Assembly: GCA_029907285.1 (NCBI GenBank)
Contig: JARYMD010000142.1
Location: 1 to 10,121, forward strand
Direction: 5' to 3'
DNA length: 10,121 bases
Origin: Verrucomicrobiota bacterium
GTDB taxonomy: Bacteria > Verrucomicrobiota > Verrucomicrobiia > Limisphaerales > J093
Below, piece by piece: positions 1 through 5,853 of this stretch; position 1 is the first letter of the stretch; each line of letters opens with the position of its first letter. The notes under the pieces are model-generated. The model saw only the letters and a program-made list of their open reading frames with translations. It did not search any database and was not told where the DNA came from. A program made the translations under genes and the position numbers.

Positions 1-34
1 CAGCATCGAGCTCATGCAGTCGCTTTCGCGTCAT
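1..34 (-). CDS. Possible 5' end of a third gene in the DUF4258-DUF2283 operon (runs off the window)
   Basis: An ATG at 34-32 overlaps the TGA of the DUF2283 gene by four bases (ATGA), and the frame stays open to the window edge, giving MTRKRLHELDA. The same ATGA arrangement joins DUF4258 to DUF2283 just upstream, so translational coupling of a third gene is plausible. Only about 11 codons are visible and no family can be named. A chance ATG is a real alternative, because DUF2283 genes are often the last of such pairs. Confidence 0.3.
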   Translation of the reverse strand, partial: MTRKRLHELDA

Positions 35-237
35 GAATCGACTGTCTCCATCAGAATCCGGCTAATCTTTTCAGGCGAAACCCGTTGGGAAAGACAAAGC
101 ATTTCAATCCCCACCACCTTGCCACTGGCATTGTAATCGAAAATGACGCCCGGCGAAATCTCCTCACTCTCGACGGCGGGGGCTTCATCCAGATCGAGAT
201 AAAGCGCGTCGGCTTTCCGGTCAATCGTCAGTTTCAT
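31..237 (-). CDS. DUF2283 family small protein, likely antitoxin-like partner
   Basis: This is a 68-residue protein with the usual DUF2283 pattern: an N-terminal strand MKLTIDRKADALYLDL, an acidic turn (EAPAVESEEISPGVIFDYN), then VVGIEMLCLSQRVSP. The D-ALYL-L and V-GIE-L signatures and the length match the family. A Shine-Dalgarno-like AAGG (248-245) lies seven bases before the ATG at 237-235. The start codon overlaps the stop of the upstream DUF4258 frame (ATGA, 237-234), which points to coupled translation. DUF2283 and DUF4258 genes are frequently paired and are regarded as a putative toxin-antitoxin type module; biochemical function is not established. DUF2283 is intact here while its partner carries a nonsense codon. 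Confidence 0.85.
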   Translation of the reverse strand: MKLTIDRKADALYLDLDEAPAVESEEISPGVIFDYNASGKVVGIEMLCLSQRVSPEKISRILMETVDS

Positions 238-482
238 ATTCTGCCCTTCAGTTTGCGATCCAGATGCGCGGTTATAACGCGTTTTGGTTCATCCTTGGAT
301 ACGATAACCCGCAGCACCCGGTTGGCAAGCTACGGCACGGGCGCCAAGGGGTGTTCCAGAGTCGCATCCACCTCGTCCGATTCGATGCGCGACGGATGGC
401 ACACTGCGCGTTCAATCCATTCTTTGCGCAATTGCCGTTTCGCCATACGCTGCAGAACGTATTCTGTGTATATGAGATTCAT
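234..482 (-). pseudogene. DUF4258 family protein interrupted by an in-frame amber codon
   Basis: From the ATG at 482-480 the frame reads MNLIYTEYVLQRMAKRQLRK, continues EWIERAVCHPSRIESDEVDATLEHPLAPVP, then hits TAG at 332-330. It then continues in the same frame for 31 codons, LANRVLRVIVSKDEPKRV through ITAHLDRKLKGRI, to a TGA at 236-234. Both halves match one DUF4258 domain: the YT-HVLERM-R-I-EWIE start, the conserved NRVLRVIV strand and the VITAHLDR end. The family usually has P-E-(F/Y)-G-N-R at the position of the stop, so a single G-to-T change (GAG to TAG) would explain it. The gene is therefore probably a recent nonsense pseudogene, expressing at most a 50-residue N-terminal fragment. 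Readthrough, suppression or a sequencing error are alternatives. A longer start at GTG 524 is possible but adds residues atypical of the family. Confidence 0.8.
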
Positions 483-580
483 TATCGGACTTGCCACAGC
501 GGAGCAGAAACTCCCGGATCGCACAATCCAAAATAAGAGCTGGCTTCCTGTTCTTACCCAGCTCCCTTATCGTGGTCCAA

Positions 581-648
581 CCCTGAAATCTCACCGCCTG
601 ACCACACCAAAAACACCCAACGATTCATTCCGGTGAGATTTTCGAGCC
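581..648 (-). repeat. 69-bp palindromic repeat family, copy 1
   Basis: The imperfect inverted arms are 581-595 (CCCTGAAATCTCACC) and 632-648 (GGTGAGATTTTCGAGCC), with about 36 bases between them. On the minus strand it aligns end to end with copy 3: both contain AAAATCTCACCGGAATGAA just inside the left arm, so the shared sequence extends beyond the arms. It lies just upstream of the DUF4258 frame. Confidence 0.75.
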
Positions 649-720
649 AAACGAACTCCGCTTCGCTTACCCCCGCAGGATAAAGCTTATTTGCCCAAGG
701 CTGCCGACCGGATGCGGCCA

Positions 721-749
721 CGGAATACCGTGTCTGTCACTCTATTTGC
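721..749 (-). repeat. 29-bp imperfect palindrome family, copy A
   Basis: The core on the plus strand is CGTGTCTGTCACTCTATTTG. Aligned with copy B it differs at 4 of 29 positions, and with copy C it shares the GTGTCTGTC-CTCTATTTG core. Its left part also forms a small 5-bp hairpin (CACGG-AATA-CCGTG, 718-731). Confidence 0.6.
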
Positions 750-815
750 TATACCGGCGCCATAAACCCCACCGACAGCACTCAACCGTCCTCGAAACCT
801 TCAGACACGATGCGA

Positions 816-844
816 CTGAATATCGTGCCTGTCACTGTATTTGC
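816..844 (-). repeat. 29-bp imperfect palindrome family, copy B
   Basis: The plus-strand core is CGTGCCTGTCACTGTATTTG, in the same orientation and of the same length as copies A and C. It lies 66 bases from copy A. Confidence 0.6.
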
Positions 845-1099
845 TCAGCCCGCGCCTCCCACGAACCCCTCACAACGATCCCCGGAAAGTTCGGATATGG
901 CGCGACAATGCCTGTTCAGCGCGGTTCAACACACATGCCACCAGACATTTCACCCAAGTCACCAAGCTGGAGGCGCCAGCAATGACAACATGCGAATACA
1001 TCCCCCACCGCCGAACACCTTCACCAAGCCTTCGGCCTCCAACAACTACGATCTCTGAAAACGCCCTGGCCCCTTTTGCTCGACTTTTTTTCGCAACCC

Positions 1100-1269
1100 T
1101 TACTCGATCGATCTCACCTTCAAATCACGCAACACATACACTTAGCCCGGAAATCTCACCAGCCACCCCATCGGACTCACCGGTGCCTTCACCCCGCTGA
1201 GATTTCCGGGCTGGACATGCAGTGATAAAGAACGGTTTTACCCTGAAGTTTGATCCTGGGTAGTCTCAT
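1100..1269 (-). pseudogene. RAYT (REP-associated tyrosine transposase, IS200/Y1-like) relic: N- and C-terminal ends only
   Basis: A strong Shine-Dalgarno AAGGAGGTGG precedes the ATG at 1269-1267. The first 19 codons read MRLPRIKLQGKTVLYHCMS, the typical opening of RAYT/Y1 transposases (RLPRI...YHCMSR). Translation then enters the 69-bp palindrome at 1212 and stops at TGA 1191-1189. On the far side of the palindrome, 1141-1100 encodes VYVLRDLKVRSIE followed by TAA, which resembles the LRDL-ending C-terminus of the same family. The catalytic core (HUH and tyrosine region, well over 100 residues) is absent. The two ends are in different frames, so no transposase can be made. The N-terminal match is quite clear; the C-terminal match is short and less certain. 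Confidence 0.65.
1144..1212 (-). repeat. 69-bp palindromic repeat family, copy 2 (inside the RAYT relic)
   Basis: The arms 1144-1158 (AGCCCGGAAATCTCA) and 1198-1212 (TGAGATTTCCGGGCT) are perfect 15-bp inverted repeats separated by 39 bases. This is the best-conserved palindrome of the three copies. Its edges coincide with the last recognisable RAYT N-terminal codon on one side and the first C-terminal codon on the other. Confidence 0.8.
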
Positions 1270-1376
1270 TACCACCTCCTTGATTGGTCTTGTTCTTCTC
1301 CTTGCAACAGGGCGACAGGCTCGCAGCCAGCCTCCCGGCCGACTGCCGGGCAGGTCCGGGTCAAAACCTCGGGCAC

Positions 1377-1405
1377 CCAAATAACGTGTCTGTCCCTCTA
1401 TTTGG
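1377..1405 (-). repeat. 29-bp imperfect palindrome family, copy C
   Basis: The 8-bp arms CCCAAATA (1376-1383) and TATTTGGG (1399-1406) enclose CGTGTCTGTCCC. This is the most symmetric of the three copies and lies about 110 bases upstream of the RAYT relic start. From memory, GACAGACAC-type strings of this kind occur next to RAYT genes in other bacteria; I cannot check that here. Confidence 0.6.
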
Positions 1406-1577
1406 GGGTAAAATCGCACAACACACTCGGGGAGTCAAACAGGGCTGGTGTGCTCACCCGCCTGCTGGAGGAGCGGAACGAGCTCGGACGGGGCAGGTTC
1501 TGGTCGATCTTGACTCTGACGCTGGGGTAAAGCTGATAACGCAGCTTGATTATCGCCACAAGGAATTGGTCATGAAC
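1406..1577. other. Intergenic stretch between the repeat island and tRNA-Thr
   Basis: I recognise no gene. A 6-bp hairpin AAGCTG/CAGCTT (1530-1535 and 1542-1547) lies just downstream of the tRNA on the minus strand. It could help 3' processing or termination, but it lacks a proper T-tract. A short plus-strand open frame ending at a TAA near 1530 looks protein-like but has no identifiable homology. Confidence 0.4.
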
Positions 1578-1652
1578 TGGAGCCAGTGGCCGGGATTGAA
1601 CCGGCGACCGACGGTTTACGAAACCGTTGCTCTACCGCTGAGCTACACTGGC
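1578..1652 (-). tRNA. tRNA-Thr (anticodon CGT)
   Basis: On the minus strand the acceptor stem GCCAGTG pairs with CACTGGC. The D arm is GCTC-AGCGGTA-GAGC, the anticodon arm ACGGT-TTCGTAA-ACCGT, the variable loop CGGTC and the T arm GCCGG-TTCAATC-CCGGC. The discriminator is T, followed by an encoded CCA (1580-1578). The 7-base anticodon loop places CGT at 34-36, so it reads ACG codons (threonine). It lies 74 bases downstream of selD on the same strand. A weak promoter-like pair (TTGCAA, 19 bases, TATTCT) lies just upstream, so it may have its own transcript. It is not a selenocysteine tRNA despite the neighbour. Confidence 0.95.
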
Positions 1653-1726
1653 ATCACCGCGAACCAAAGAATAGTCACCAACACCGCTCCTTTTGCAAGC
1701 CAATTCAGTTGCGGCTTGTTGTCCAC

Positions 1727-3355
1727 CTACGTGCAACAGCTTTTCTTTCCTTCGCCGCGCAGACGGGCCAGCGCCTCTGTGTAGAACATCTTAACAGGCG
1801 CGCCGCCCATCGCTATCGCACACCACGCCGCCTCATCGAGTTCATCCCTGGTTATGCCCATTTCCTGCGCCGCCTTGTGATGCGCATCGAAACACGGACC
1901 GCATCGGCTCTGCACCACGAGACTGAATAGTATCAATTCCTTCGTTTTTTCGGAAAGCGCGCCCGGAGCTGCCACCGACCGCATCAGCGCGCCAAAGGCG
2001 CGTTGTGATTCGGCCAGTGCGCTTTTCTGCGCTTCTGTGGCCGCGGCAGGACCGAACACGTCGGCACAACATCCCGCATGCGATTCTGCGGCAAGCTGGC
2101 CGGAAGTCGCCACCGGCTTTCCGGTGTTGGCGCGGCTGGACAAGTTCAGAGCCTCGGTGGGCACTTTCTCCAGAATGATTTGCCCGGAGGATTGACCGTC
2201 GATTCTGCCTATCACGAAACCGGTTGCACCTTTTGCCGCGAAAGCCTGCTGCAGTCGTTCGAGGCGCGCCTCCGGCACTGCAATCAGCAAGCCGCCGGAC
2301 GTTTGCGCGTCGAAACCGAGATGGATCAGTGCCTCGTCAACTCCGTCCGACACGACCATGTCTTCGCCCACGTATTCGCGGTTGCGCTCGATTGCGCCAG
2401 GAATGATGCCGCCGCGCAGAGCTTCGACTGCCCCCGGGAGAGACGGCAGCGTCTCTGCAAATACCCGGGCGGTCAGACGATGTTGTCGCATCAGGCGAAT
2501 CAAATGCCCGAACAAGCCGAAGCCAGTGACATCGGTGCAGGCGGATGCGCCGGATTCGATCATTGCTTCTGCGGCGGCGCGATTCAGGGCTGCCATGGAC
2601 GCTTCGGATGCGGCGAGGGCGTCGGGGTTGCCGCGCCCGATCTGCTCCGCGAACGCCAGCACACCTGTTCCGAGTGGTTTTGTCAGAACGAGCAGGTCGC
2701 CAGGTTGCGGGTTCTCGAGAGCTGCGGCAACCGCGGGATCGATGACCCCCGTTATGGCAAAGCCAAGCTTGATTTCTTCGTCTTTTACGCTGTGCCCGCC
2801 GACGAGGGCGACTCCTGCTTCGGCGAGTGTTTTCATGGCGCCTTCGAGCATCCGGAACAACACCTCTGCCGAGAGCGTATCGGATGGGAACGCGACTATG
2901 CTGAGGGCGGTGCGAGGCACGCCGCCCATGGCATAGATGTCGGACAAACAATTCGCGGCACAAATACGGCCGAACGCGTGCGGATCGTCAACGCACGGCG
3001 TGAAAACGTCCACTGTTTGCACGAGGTGCAAGCCGTCTGCGATGCAGTATATCGCTGCATCGTCGCCAGCCGCAATTCCGCAAACCACATTCGGATCGGT
3101 CACAGGCGGCAGACGGGACAATACGGCGTCGAGCTCTGCAGGGGGGATTTTCGATGCGCAACCTGCGTTTCGGACAAGTTTGGTGAGTTTCACCTGGGAG
3201 ACATCGACAGGATCGGGGCGCTCACCTGCGCATGGGCAGATTCCGTGGTTGGTGAACACGTCGCACGGGCAAGCGCGTTTGGGGTCGCAGATGCAATGTC
3301 CCAACAACCGGGACCGCTCCATGACGCGGCGGCGTTTGGCAAGGTCAATTTTCAT
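1727..3355 (-). CDS. selD: Selenide, water dikinase (selenophosphate synthetase) with N-terminal Cys cluster and C-terminal AhpD/CMD-like domain
   Basis: SelD makes selenophosphate from selenide and ATP, the selenium donor for selenocysteine and 2-selenouridine. The core spans about residues 53-402 of 542 (E. coli SelD has 347). Visible marks are the active-site NAGCASK (Cys66, Lys69; cysteine rather than selenocysteine), GDDAAIY near 98, DVFTPCVDDP near 116, GGHSVKDEEIK near 186 and the SGGLL loop near 353. Residues 1-50 add three C-x-C pairs (21/23, 29/31, 40/42). Residues about 430-542 form a carboxymuconolactone decarboxylase/AhpD-like domain with a CGPC redox pair (485-488) followed by His492, and WCAIAMGGAP. 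Extra vicinal cysteines occur at 429-430 and at the C-terminus (540-541). The ATG at 3355 has only a weak ribosome site; an internal Met12 start would still keep the cysteines. It is divergent from the SDR gene, and no other selenium gene is in the window. Confidence 0.93.
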   Translation of the reverse strand: MKIDLAKRRRVMERSRLLGHCICDPKRACPCDVFTNHGICPCAGERPDPVDVSQVKLTKLVRNAGCASKIPPAELDAVLSRLPPVTDPNVVCGIAAGDDAAIYCIADGLHLVQTVDVFTPCVDDPHAFGRICAANCLSDIYAMGGVPRTALSIVAFPSDTLSAEVLFRMLEGAMKTLAEAGVALVGGHSVKDEEIKLGFAITGVIDPAVAAALENPQPGDLLVLTKPLGTGVLAFAEQIGRGNPDALAASEASMAALNRAAAEAMIESGASACTDVTGFGLFGHLIRLMRQHRLTARVFAETLPSLPGAVEALRGGIIPGAIERNREYVGEDMVVSDGVDEALIHLGFDAQTSGGLLIAVPEARLERLQQAFAAKGATGFVIGRIDGQSSGQIILEKVPTEALNLSSRANTGKPVATSGQLAAESHAGCCADVFGPAAATEAQKSALAESQRAFGALMRSVAAPGALSEKTKELILFSLVVQSRCGPCFDAHHKAAQEMGITRDELDEAAWCAIAMGGAPVKMFYTEALARLRGEGKKSCCT

Positions 3356-3387
3356 TGTGCATCAAACAGCGTTGAAGTGGCTTTGCG

Positions 3388-3433
3388 AACCGGGCCTTTG
3401 TGCAGCCGATACGCCCATGAACTGTGCCCGGTT
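3388..3433. promoter_or_regulatory. 8-bp inverted repeat in the selD/SDR divergent intergenic region
   Basis: AACCGGGC (3388-3395) and GCCCGGTT (3426-3433) are perfect inverted repeats 30 bases apart. They lie 33 bases upstream of the selD start and 100 bases upstream of the SDR start. This could be a leader stem in selD mRNA or a protein-binding site. No convincing promoter elements were found in 3356-3533 for either gene. Confidence 0.4.
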
Positions 3434-3513
3434 TACCACTCGATTCAAGTCGGAAAGGAACGCCTGCAATTGGACTTGCGTGCGTTTTTCAATTCAGCGC
3501 CAGGACCGGTTCT

Positions 3514-3531
3514 GCTAGGTTTTCTCCTAGC
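3514..3531 (+). promoter_or_regulatory. Hairpin at the SDR ribosome-binding position
   Basis: GCTAGG (3514-3519) and CCTAGC (3526-3531) form a perfect 6-bp stem with loop TTTTCT, ending two bases before the ATG at 3534. It occupies the place where a Shine-Dalgarno would be; the only AGG lies within the stem. It could limit translation initiation or be an operator; its role is not known. Confidence 0.4.
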
Positions 3532-3533
3532 GC

Positions 3534-4370
3534 ATGAAAATCGAATCGGGACAAACCGTGCTTTTGACGGGGGCTTCGGGCGGGCTCGGTGGATTCATTG
3601 CTCGGCGTTTTACAGAACTTGGTGTGAGACTTGCCCTTGCAGCGCATACGACCACTGACCTGGAAGGAGCGTGTTCAGTTGTCGGGAAAGGGAATGGGGA
3701 TGTTCACCTGTTTTTGGCTGACCTGCGTGATGCGGAGCAGCGCCGCGACCTTGTGAAGCGTGTGCGAGATCAAGTCGGCCCAATAGAAATTCTCATTAAC
3801 AATGCGGGTGTCGAGTTCAATTCGTACTACCACGAACTGAGCGAATCGCAAATCAACGAGGTCCTCACCGTTAATCTTGCGTCAGCAATGATCGTGTCTC
3901 GTCTGGTGCTTCCAGAAATGTTGGAACGGAAACGCGGGCATATTGTCAGCGTTTCCTCGTTGGCCGGGAAATCAGGGCCCGCATTTCAGGAGCCTTACGC
4001 GGCATCGAAGGCCGGCCTTGTTGGATTCACAATGTCTCTGCGCGCAACCTACCGCGGAACGGGCGTCGGCGCTTCGGTCGTTGTTCCCGGGTTTGTCGAG
4101 ACAGGCATATATACGCGCCTGAAGACGGTGGCGGGACGGCCCGCCCCAACTTTGCTTGCGCCTTGCCATCCGGACCGGGTTGCGAATGCCATCGTGCGCG
4201 CGATTCAGAAGAACCTGCCGGAGGTAATCATCAACCGATATCCAATGCGTCCGTTCCTCGCATTGGCAGCGCTTTCGCCGTCCCTGGGTGAATGGCTCAC
4301 AAGACGGTTCGGGACACACGAGTTCTTCAGGGCTGCGGTGTTGGCCCAACGAAGATCACCACCAGCCTGA
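3534..4370 (+). CDS. Short-chain dehydrogenase/reductase (classical SDR family)
   Basis: This is a 278-residue cytoplasmic NAD(P)-dependent oxidoreductase with a Rossmann fold. The cofactor motif TGASGGLG is at 12-19, DLRD at 63-66, NNAG at 89-92, the catalytic serine in VSVSSLAG near 141-142, YAASK at 155-159 (Tyr155, Lys159), and PGFVET at 185-190. Family length is about 250; the extra C-terminal 30 residues (PFLALAALSPSLGEWLTRRF) resemble the hydrophobic tail seen in some lipid- or ketone-acting SDRs. Substrate cannot be told from sequence. A FadL-type porin follows on the same strand 127 bases on, but with its own promoter and an intervening hairpin, so joint transcription is uncertain. 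No standard ribosome site precedes the ATG; the domain begins almost at once after it, which supports this start. Confidence 0.92.
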   Translation: MKIESGQTVLLTGASGGLGGFIARRFTELGVRLALAAHTTTDLEGACSVVGKGNGDVHLFLADLRDAEQRRDLVKRVRDQVGPIEILINNAGVEFNSYYHELSESQINEVLTVNLASAMIVSRLVLPEMLERKRGHIVSVSSLAGKSGPAFQEPYAASKAGLVGFTMSLRATYRGTGVGASVVVPGFVETGIYTRLKTVAGRPAPTLLAPCHPDRVANAIVRAIQKNLPEVIINRYPMRPFLALAALSPSLGEWLTRRFGTHEFFRAAVLAQRRSPPA

Positions 4371-4396
4371 CACTTGGAACGATGACACCCCGTTCA

Positions 4397-4417
4397 GCGT
4401 CCAATGGCTTTGGACGC
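4397..4417 (+). terminator. Stable hairpin after the SDR gene, possible weak terminator
   Basis: GCGTCCAA (4397-4404) and TTGGACGC (4410-4417) form an 8-bp perfect stem with a 5-base loop, beginning 27 bases after the SDR stop. There is no following T-run, so a classical intrinsic terminator is not shown. It may instead stabilise the 3' end or separate expression of the SDR from the porin. Confidence 0.4.
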
Positions 4418-4454
4418 CATGGAGGCGTGGGATGCAACTCGTTGATAAGTATCA

Positions 4455-4483
4455 TTGACTGGAGACGGATGGCCGCCTAATAT
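4455..4483 (+). promoter_or_regulatory. Sigma-70-type promoter for the FadL-like gene
   Basis: TTGACT (4455-4460) and TAATAT (4478-4483) are separated by exactly 17 bases, the best sigma-70 match I found in the window. Transcription would begin near 4490, about 8 bases before the ATG at 4498. The GAGG (4484-4487) that would serve as Shine-Dalgarno would then lie outside the transcript, so the mRNA would be nearly leaderless or another upstream start must exist. Confidence 0.5.
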
Positions 4484-4497
4484 GAGGTCCGCGATCC

Positions 4498-5760
4498 ATG
4501 AAAACCATTAAAGTCCTACGCTGGGTTTCACTGCTCGTGTTTTGCCACGCCGGGGTTTTGATCACAAGTGCGACAGGGTTCAGGCTGCCCGATCAGGATG
4601 CTTTTGCCGCTGCGAGGGGCGAAGCATTCGTTGCCACCGCAGACAATCCATCTGCGGTTTACTACAATCCGGCCGGCATTACCCAGCTCGAAGGCCACAA
4701 CGTGCGCGTTGGCGTGTACGGCCTGTACATCAAGCCCTCCTACACTTCACCGGACGGGAGAAGTTTCAAGAGCGACAGGGACCTTCACGCGATTCCGCAG
4801 TTGTTTTACGCTTTCAGCCCCTCTGACTTTCCATTGAGTTTCGGGCTGGGATTGTACTCGCCGTACGGGCTCAGCTCACGTTGGCCGCAAGACACAGGGT
4901 TTCGAACGGTTTCCACAGAGGGAACACTCACTTATTACACGATAAACCCTGCTGTGGCGTGGCGGGTAACACCGCGTCTTTCGATTGCCGCGGGTCTAAC
5001 GGTGAATTACGCCGAACTTGATTTGCGGCAGGGCTTGATCTGGCCGACACAACCTCTCGACGAGTTCAAGTTCAAGGGCGACGGTGTTGACGTCGGATAC
5101 AACCTTGGGTTGCTGTGCAAAGTCCACGACAAGGTGTTTCTCGGCGTGACTTTCCGAAGTCCGACAACCGTCGATCTCGACGGCCGAACGGAGTACTTCA
5201 ATGCCCAGGAAATTCCCGGGTTGATTCCCGCCTTCCCAAGACAACGCGTGAGCGCAGAAGCCGAGTTTCCGTTTCCGCTGAGCGCTGTCTTCGGCATTTC
5301 ATACCGCCCAACACCGAATTGGAACCTTGAGTTCGACGCCGAATACACGGACTGGAGCCGACTCAATACGGTCATCGTAAAACAAGCTTCAGCTTTTCCG
5401 CCACTGATCCCGCAAAATGCGCCGTTGGTTCTCAATTGGGAGCCAAGTTGGTACTACGAGTTCGGGGCCACGCGCTATATCAACGATCAATGGTCGATCA
5501 GTCTCGGCTACATTTACAACGAGAACTCAGTCCCGGATGCAACCTACTCGCCGCTGGTTGCCGACCTTGACAGGCATTTCTTCAGCGTCGGCGCCGGTTT
5601 CAAGCACCGCCAGTTGAGCATCGATCTGACCTATCAATTTGGGTATGGGCCGACGCGCAAGGTGACCGGCAGTGCGCCGTCGCCAACGGGCCAATCGGTA
5701 GATGGCGAGTTCGAGTTCATCAGCCACGCTGTGATGCTGTCGGTGGGCCTGCGTTTTTAA
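4498..5760 (+). CDS. FadL/OmpP1/TodX family outer-membrane transport protein
   Basis: This is a 420-residue outer-membrane beta-barrel that, in the family, carries long-chain fatty acids or other hydrophobic molecules across the outer membrane. The first 26 residues form a signal peptide (basic MKTIKVLR, hydrophobic core, cleavage near SATG). The mature N-terminus GFRLPDQDAFAAARGEAFVA with DNPSAVYYNPAGI (50-61) is the diagnostic FadL hatch region including NPAG. The rest alternates aromatic and polar residues as barrel strands. The protein ends in VMLSVGLRF, a terminal phenylalanine as expected for BAM recognition. Length agrees with the family (about 400-450). It is preceded by a strong promoter and a GAGG. 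The upstream SDR may modify an imported compound, but that is inference. The ligand is unknown; aromatic hydrocarbons are as possible as fatty acids. Confidence 0.92.
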   Translation: MKTIKVLRWVSLLVFCHAGVLITSATGFRLPDQDAFAAARGEAFVATADNPSAVYYNPAGITQLEGHNVRVGVYGLYIKPSYTSPDGRSFKSDRDLHAIPQLFYAFSPSDFPLSFGLGLYSPYGLSSRWPQDTGFRTVSTEGTLTYYTINPAVAWRVTPRLSIAAGLTVNYAELDLRQGLIWPTQPLDEFKFKGDGVDVGYNLGLLCKVHDKVFLGVTFRSPTTVDLDGRTEYFNAQEIPGLIPAFPRQRVSAEAEFPFPLSAVFGISYRPTPNWNLEFDAEYTDWSRLNTVIVKQASAFPPLIPQNAPLVLNWEPSWYYEFGATRYINDQWSISLGYIYNENSVPDATYSPLVADLDRHFFSVGAGFKHRQLSIDLTYQFGYGPTRKVTGSAPSPTGQSVDGEFEFISHAVMLSVGLRF

Positions 5761-5853
5761 ACGGGCCAAGTTCAGGCCGCCAATTCGACCGACCAAGTGA
5801 CCTGGAAAGCACGGGCCTCGAAGAGGTTCGCCCATTCCGGTTTCCGTAAATCA

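Larger units (their letters stand above)
581..1406 (-). mobile_element. RAYT/REP relic island
   Basis: This stretch holds no intact gene but several related parts in one orientation. Reading the minus strand from 1406 down: a 29-bp palindrome (1405-1377), the RAYT start (1269-1213), a 69-bp palindrome (1212-1144), the RAYT end (1143-1100), two more 29-bp palindromes (844-816 and 749-721) and another 69-bp palindrome (648-581). RAYT transposases are known to be flanked by the REP hairpins they mobilise, so I read this as the decayed remains of one such locus. Between the repeats (about 850-1099 and 1290-1375) I see only short open frames with no recognisable family. There is also a 6-bp GC hairpin at 1334-1350. 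Confidence 0.6.

Noticed and set aside
330..332. Pyrrolysine insertion at the DUF4258 amber codon
   Set aside because: The protein is not a family known to use pyrrolysine, and nothing of the Pyl machinery is visible; a point mutation is simpler.
871..1125. Minus-strand frame open for about 80 codons after the RAYT relic
   Set aside because: It has no ATG near its beginning, overlaps the RAYT C-terminal codons in another frame, and resembles no family.
1408..1530. Plus-strand frame reading AGVLTRLLEERNELGRGRFW before a stop
   Set aside because: It looks protein-like but is short, without a start or ribosome site, and I could not assign it; treated as chance or an unidentifiable remnant.
1578..1652. 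tRNA next to selD as a selenocysteine tRNA
   Set aside because: The anticodon is CGT, the acceptor stem has 7 bp and there is no long variable arm, so it is an ordinary tRNA-Thr.
1530..1652. tRNA 3' end as an attachment site of an integrated island
   Set aside because: No repeat of the tRNA 3' sequence and no integrase were found in the window.
1284..1784. 166-codon plus-strand open frame
   Set aside because: It runs antisense across the tRNA-Thr gene and into the end of selD, so it is not a protein gene.
2078..3658. 526-codon plus-strand open frame opposite selD
   Set aside because: It is the antisense of a clear SelD coding sequence, its translation shows no domain, and the cysteine/arginine-rich composition is typical of a shadow frame in GC-rich DNA.
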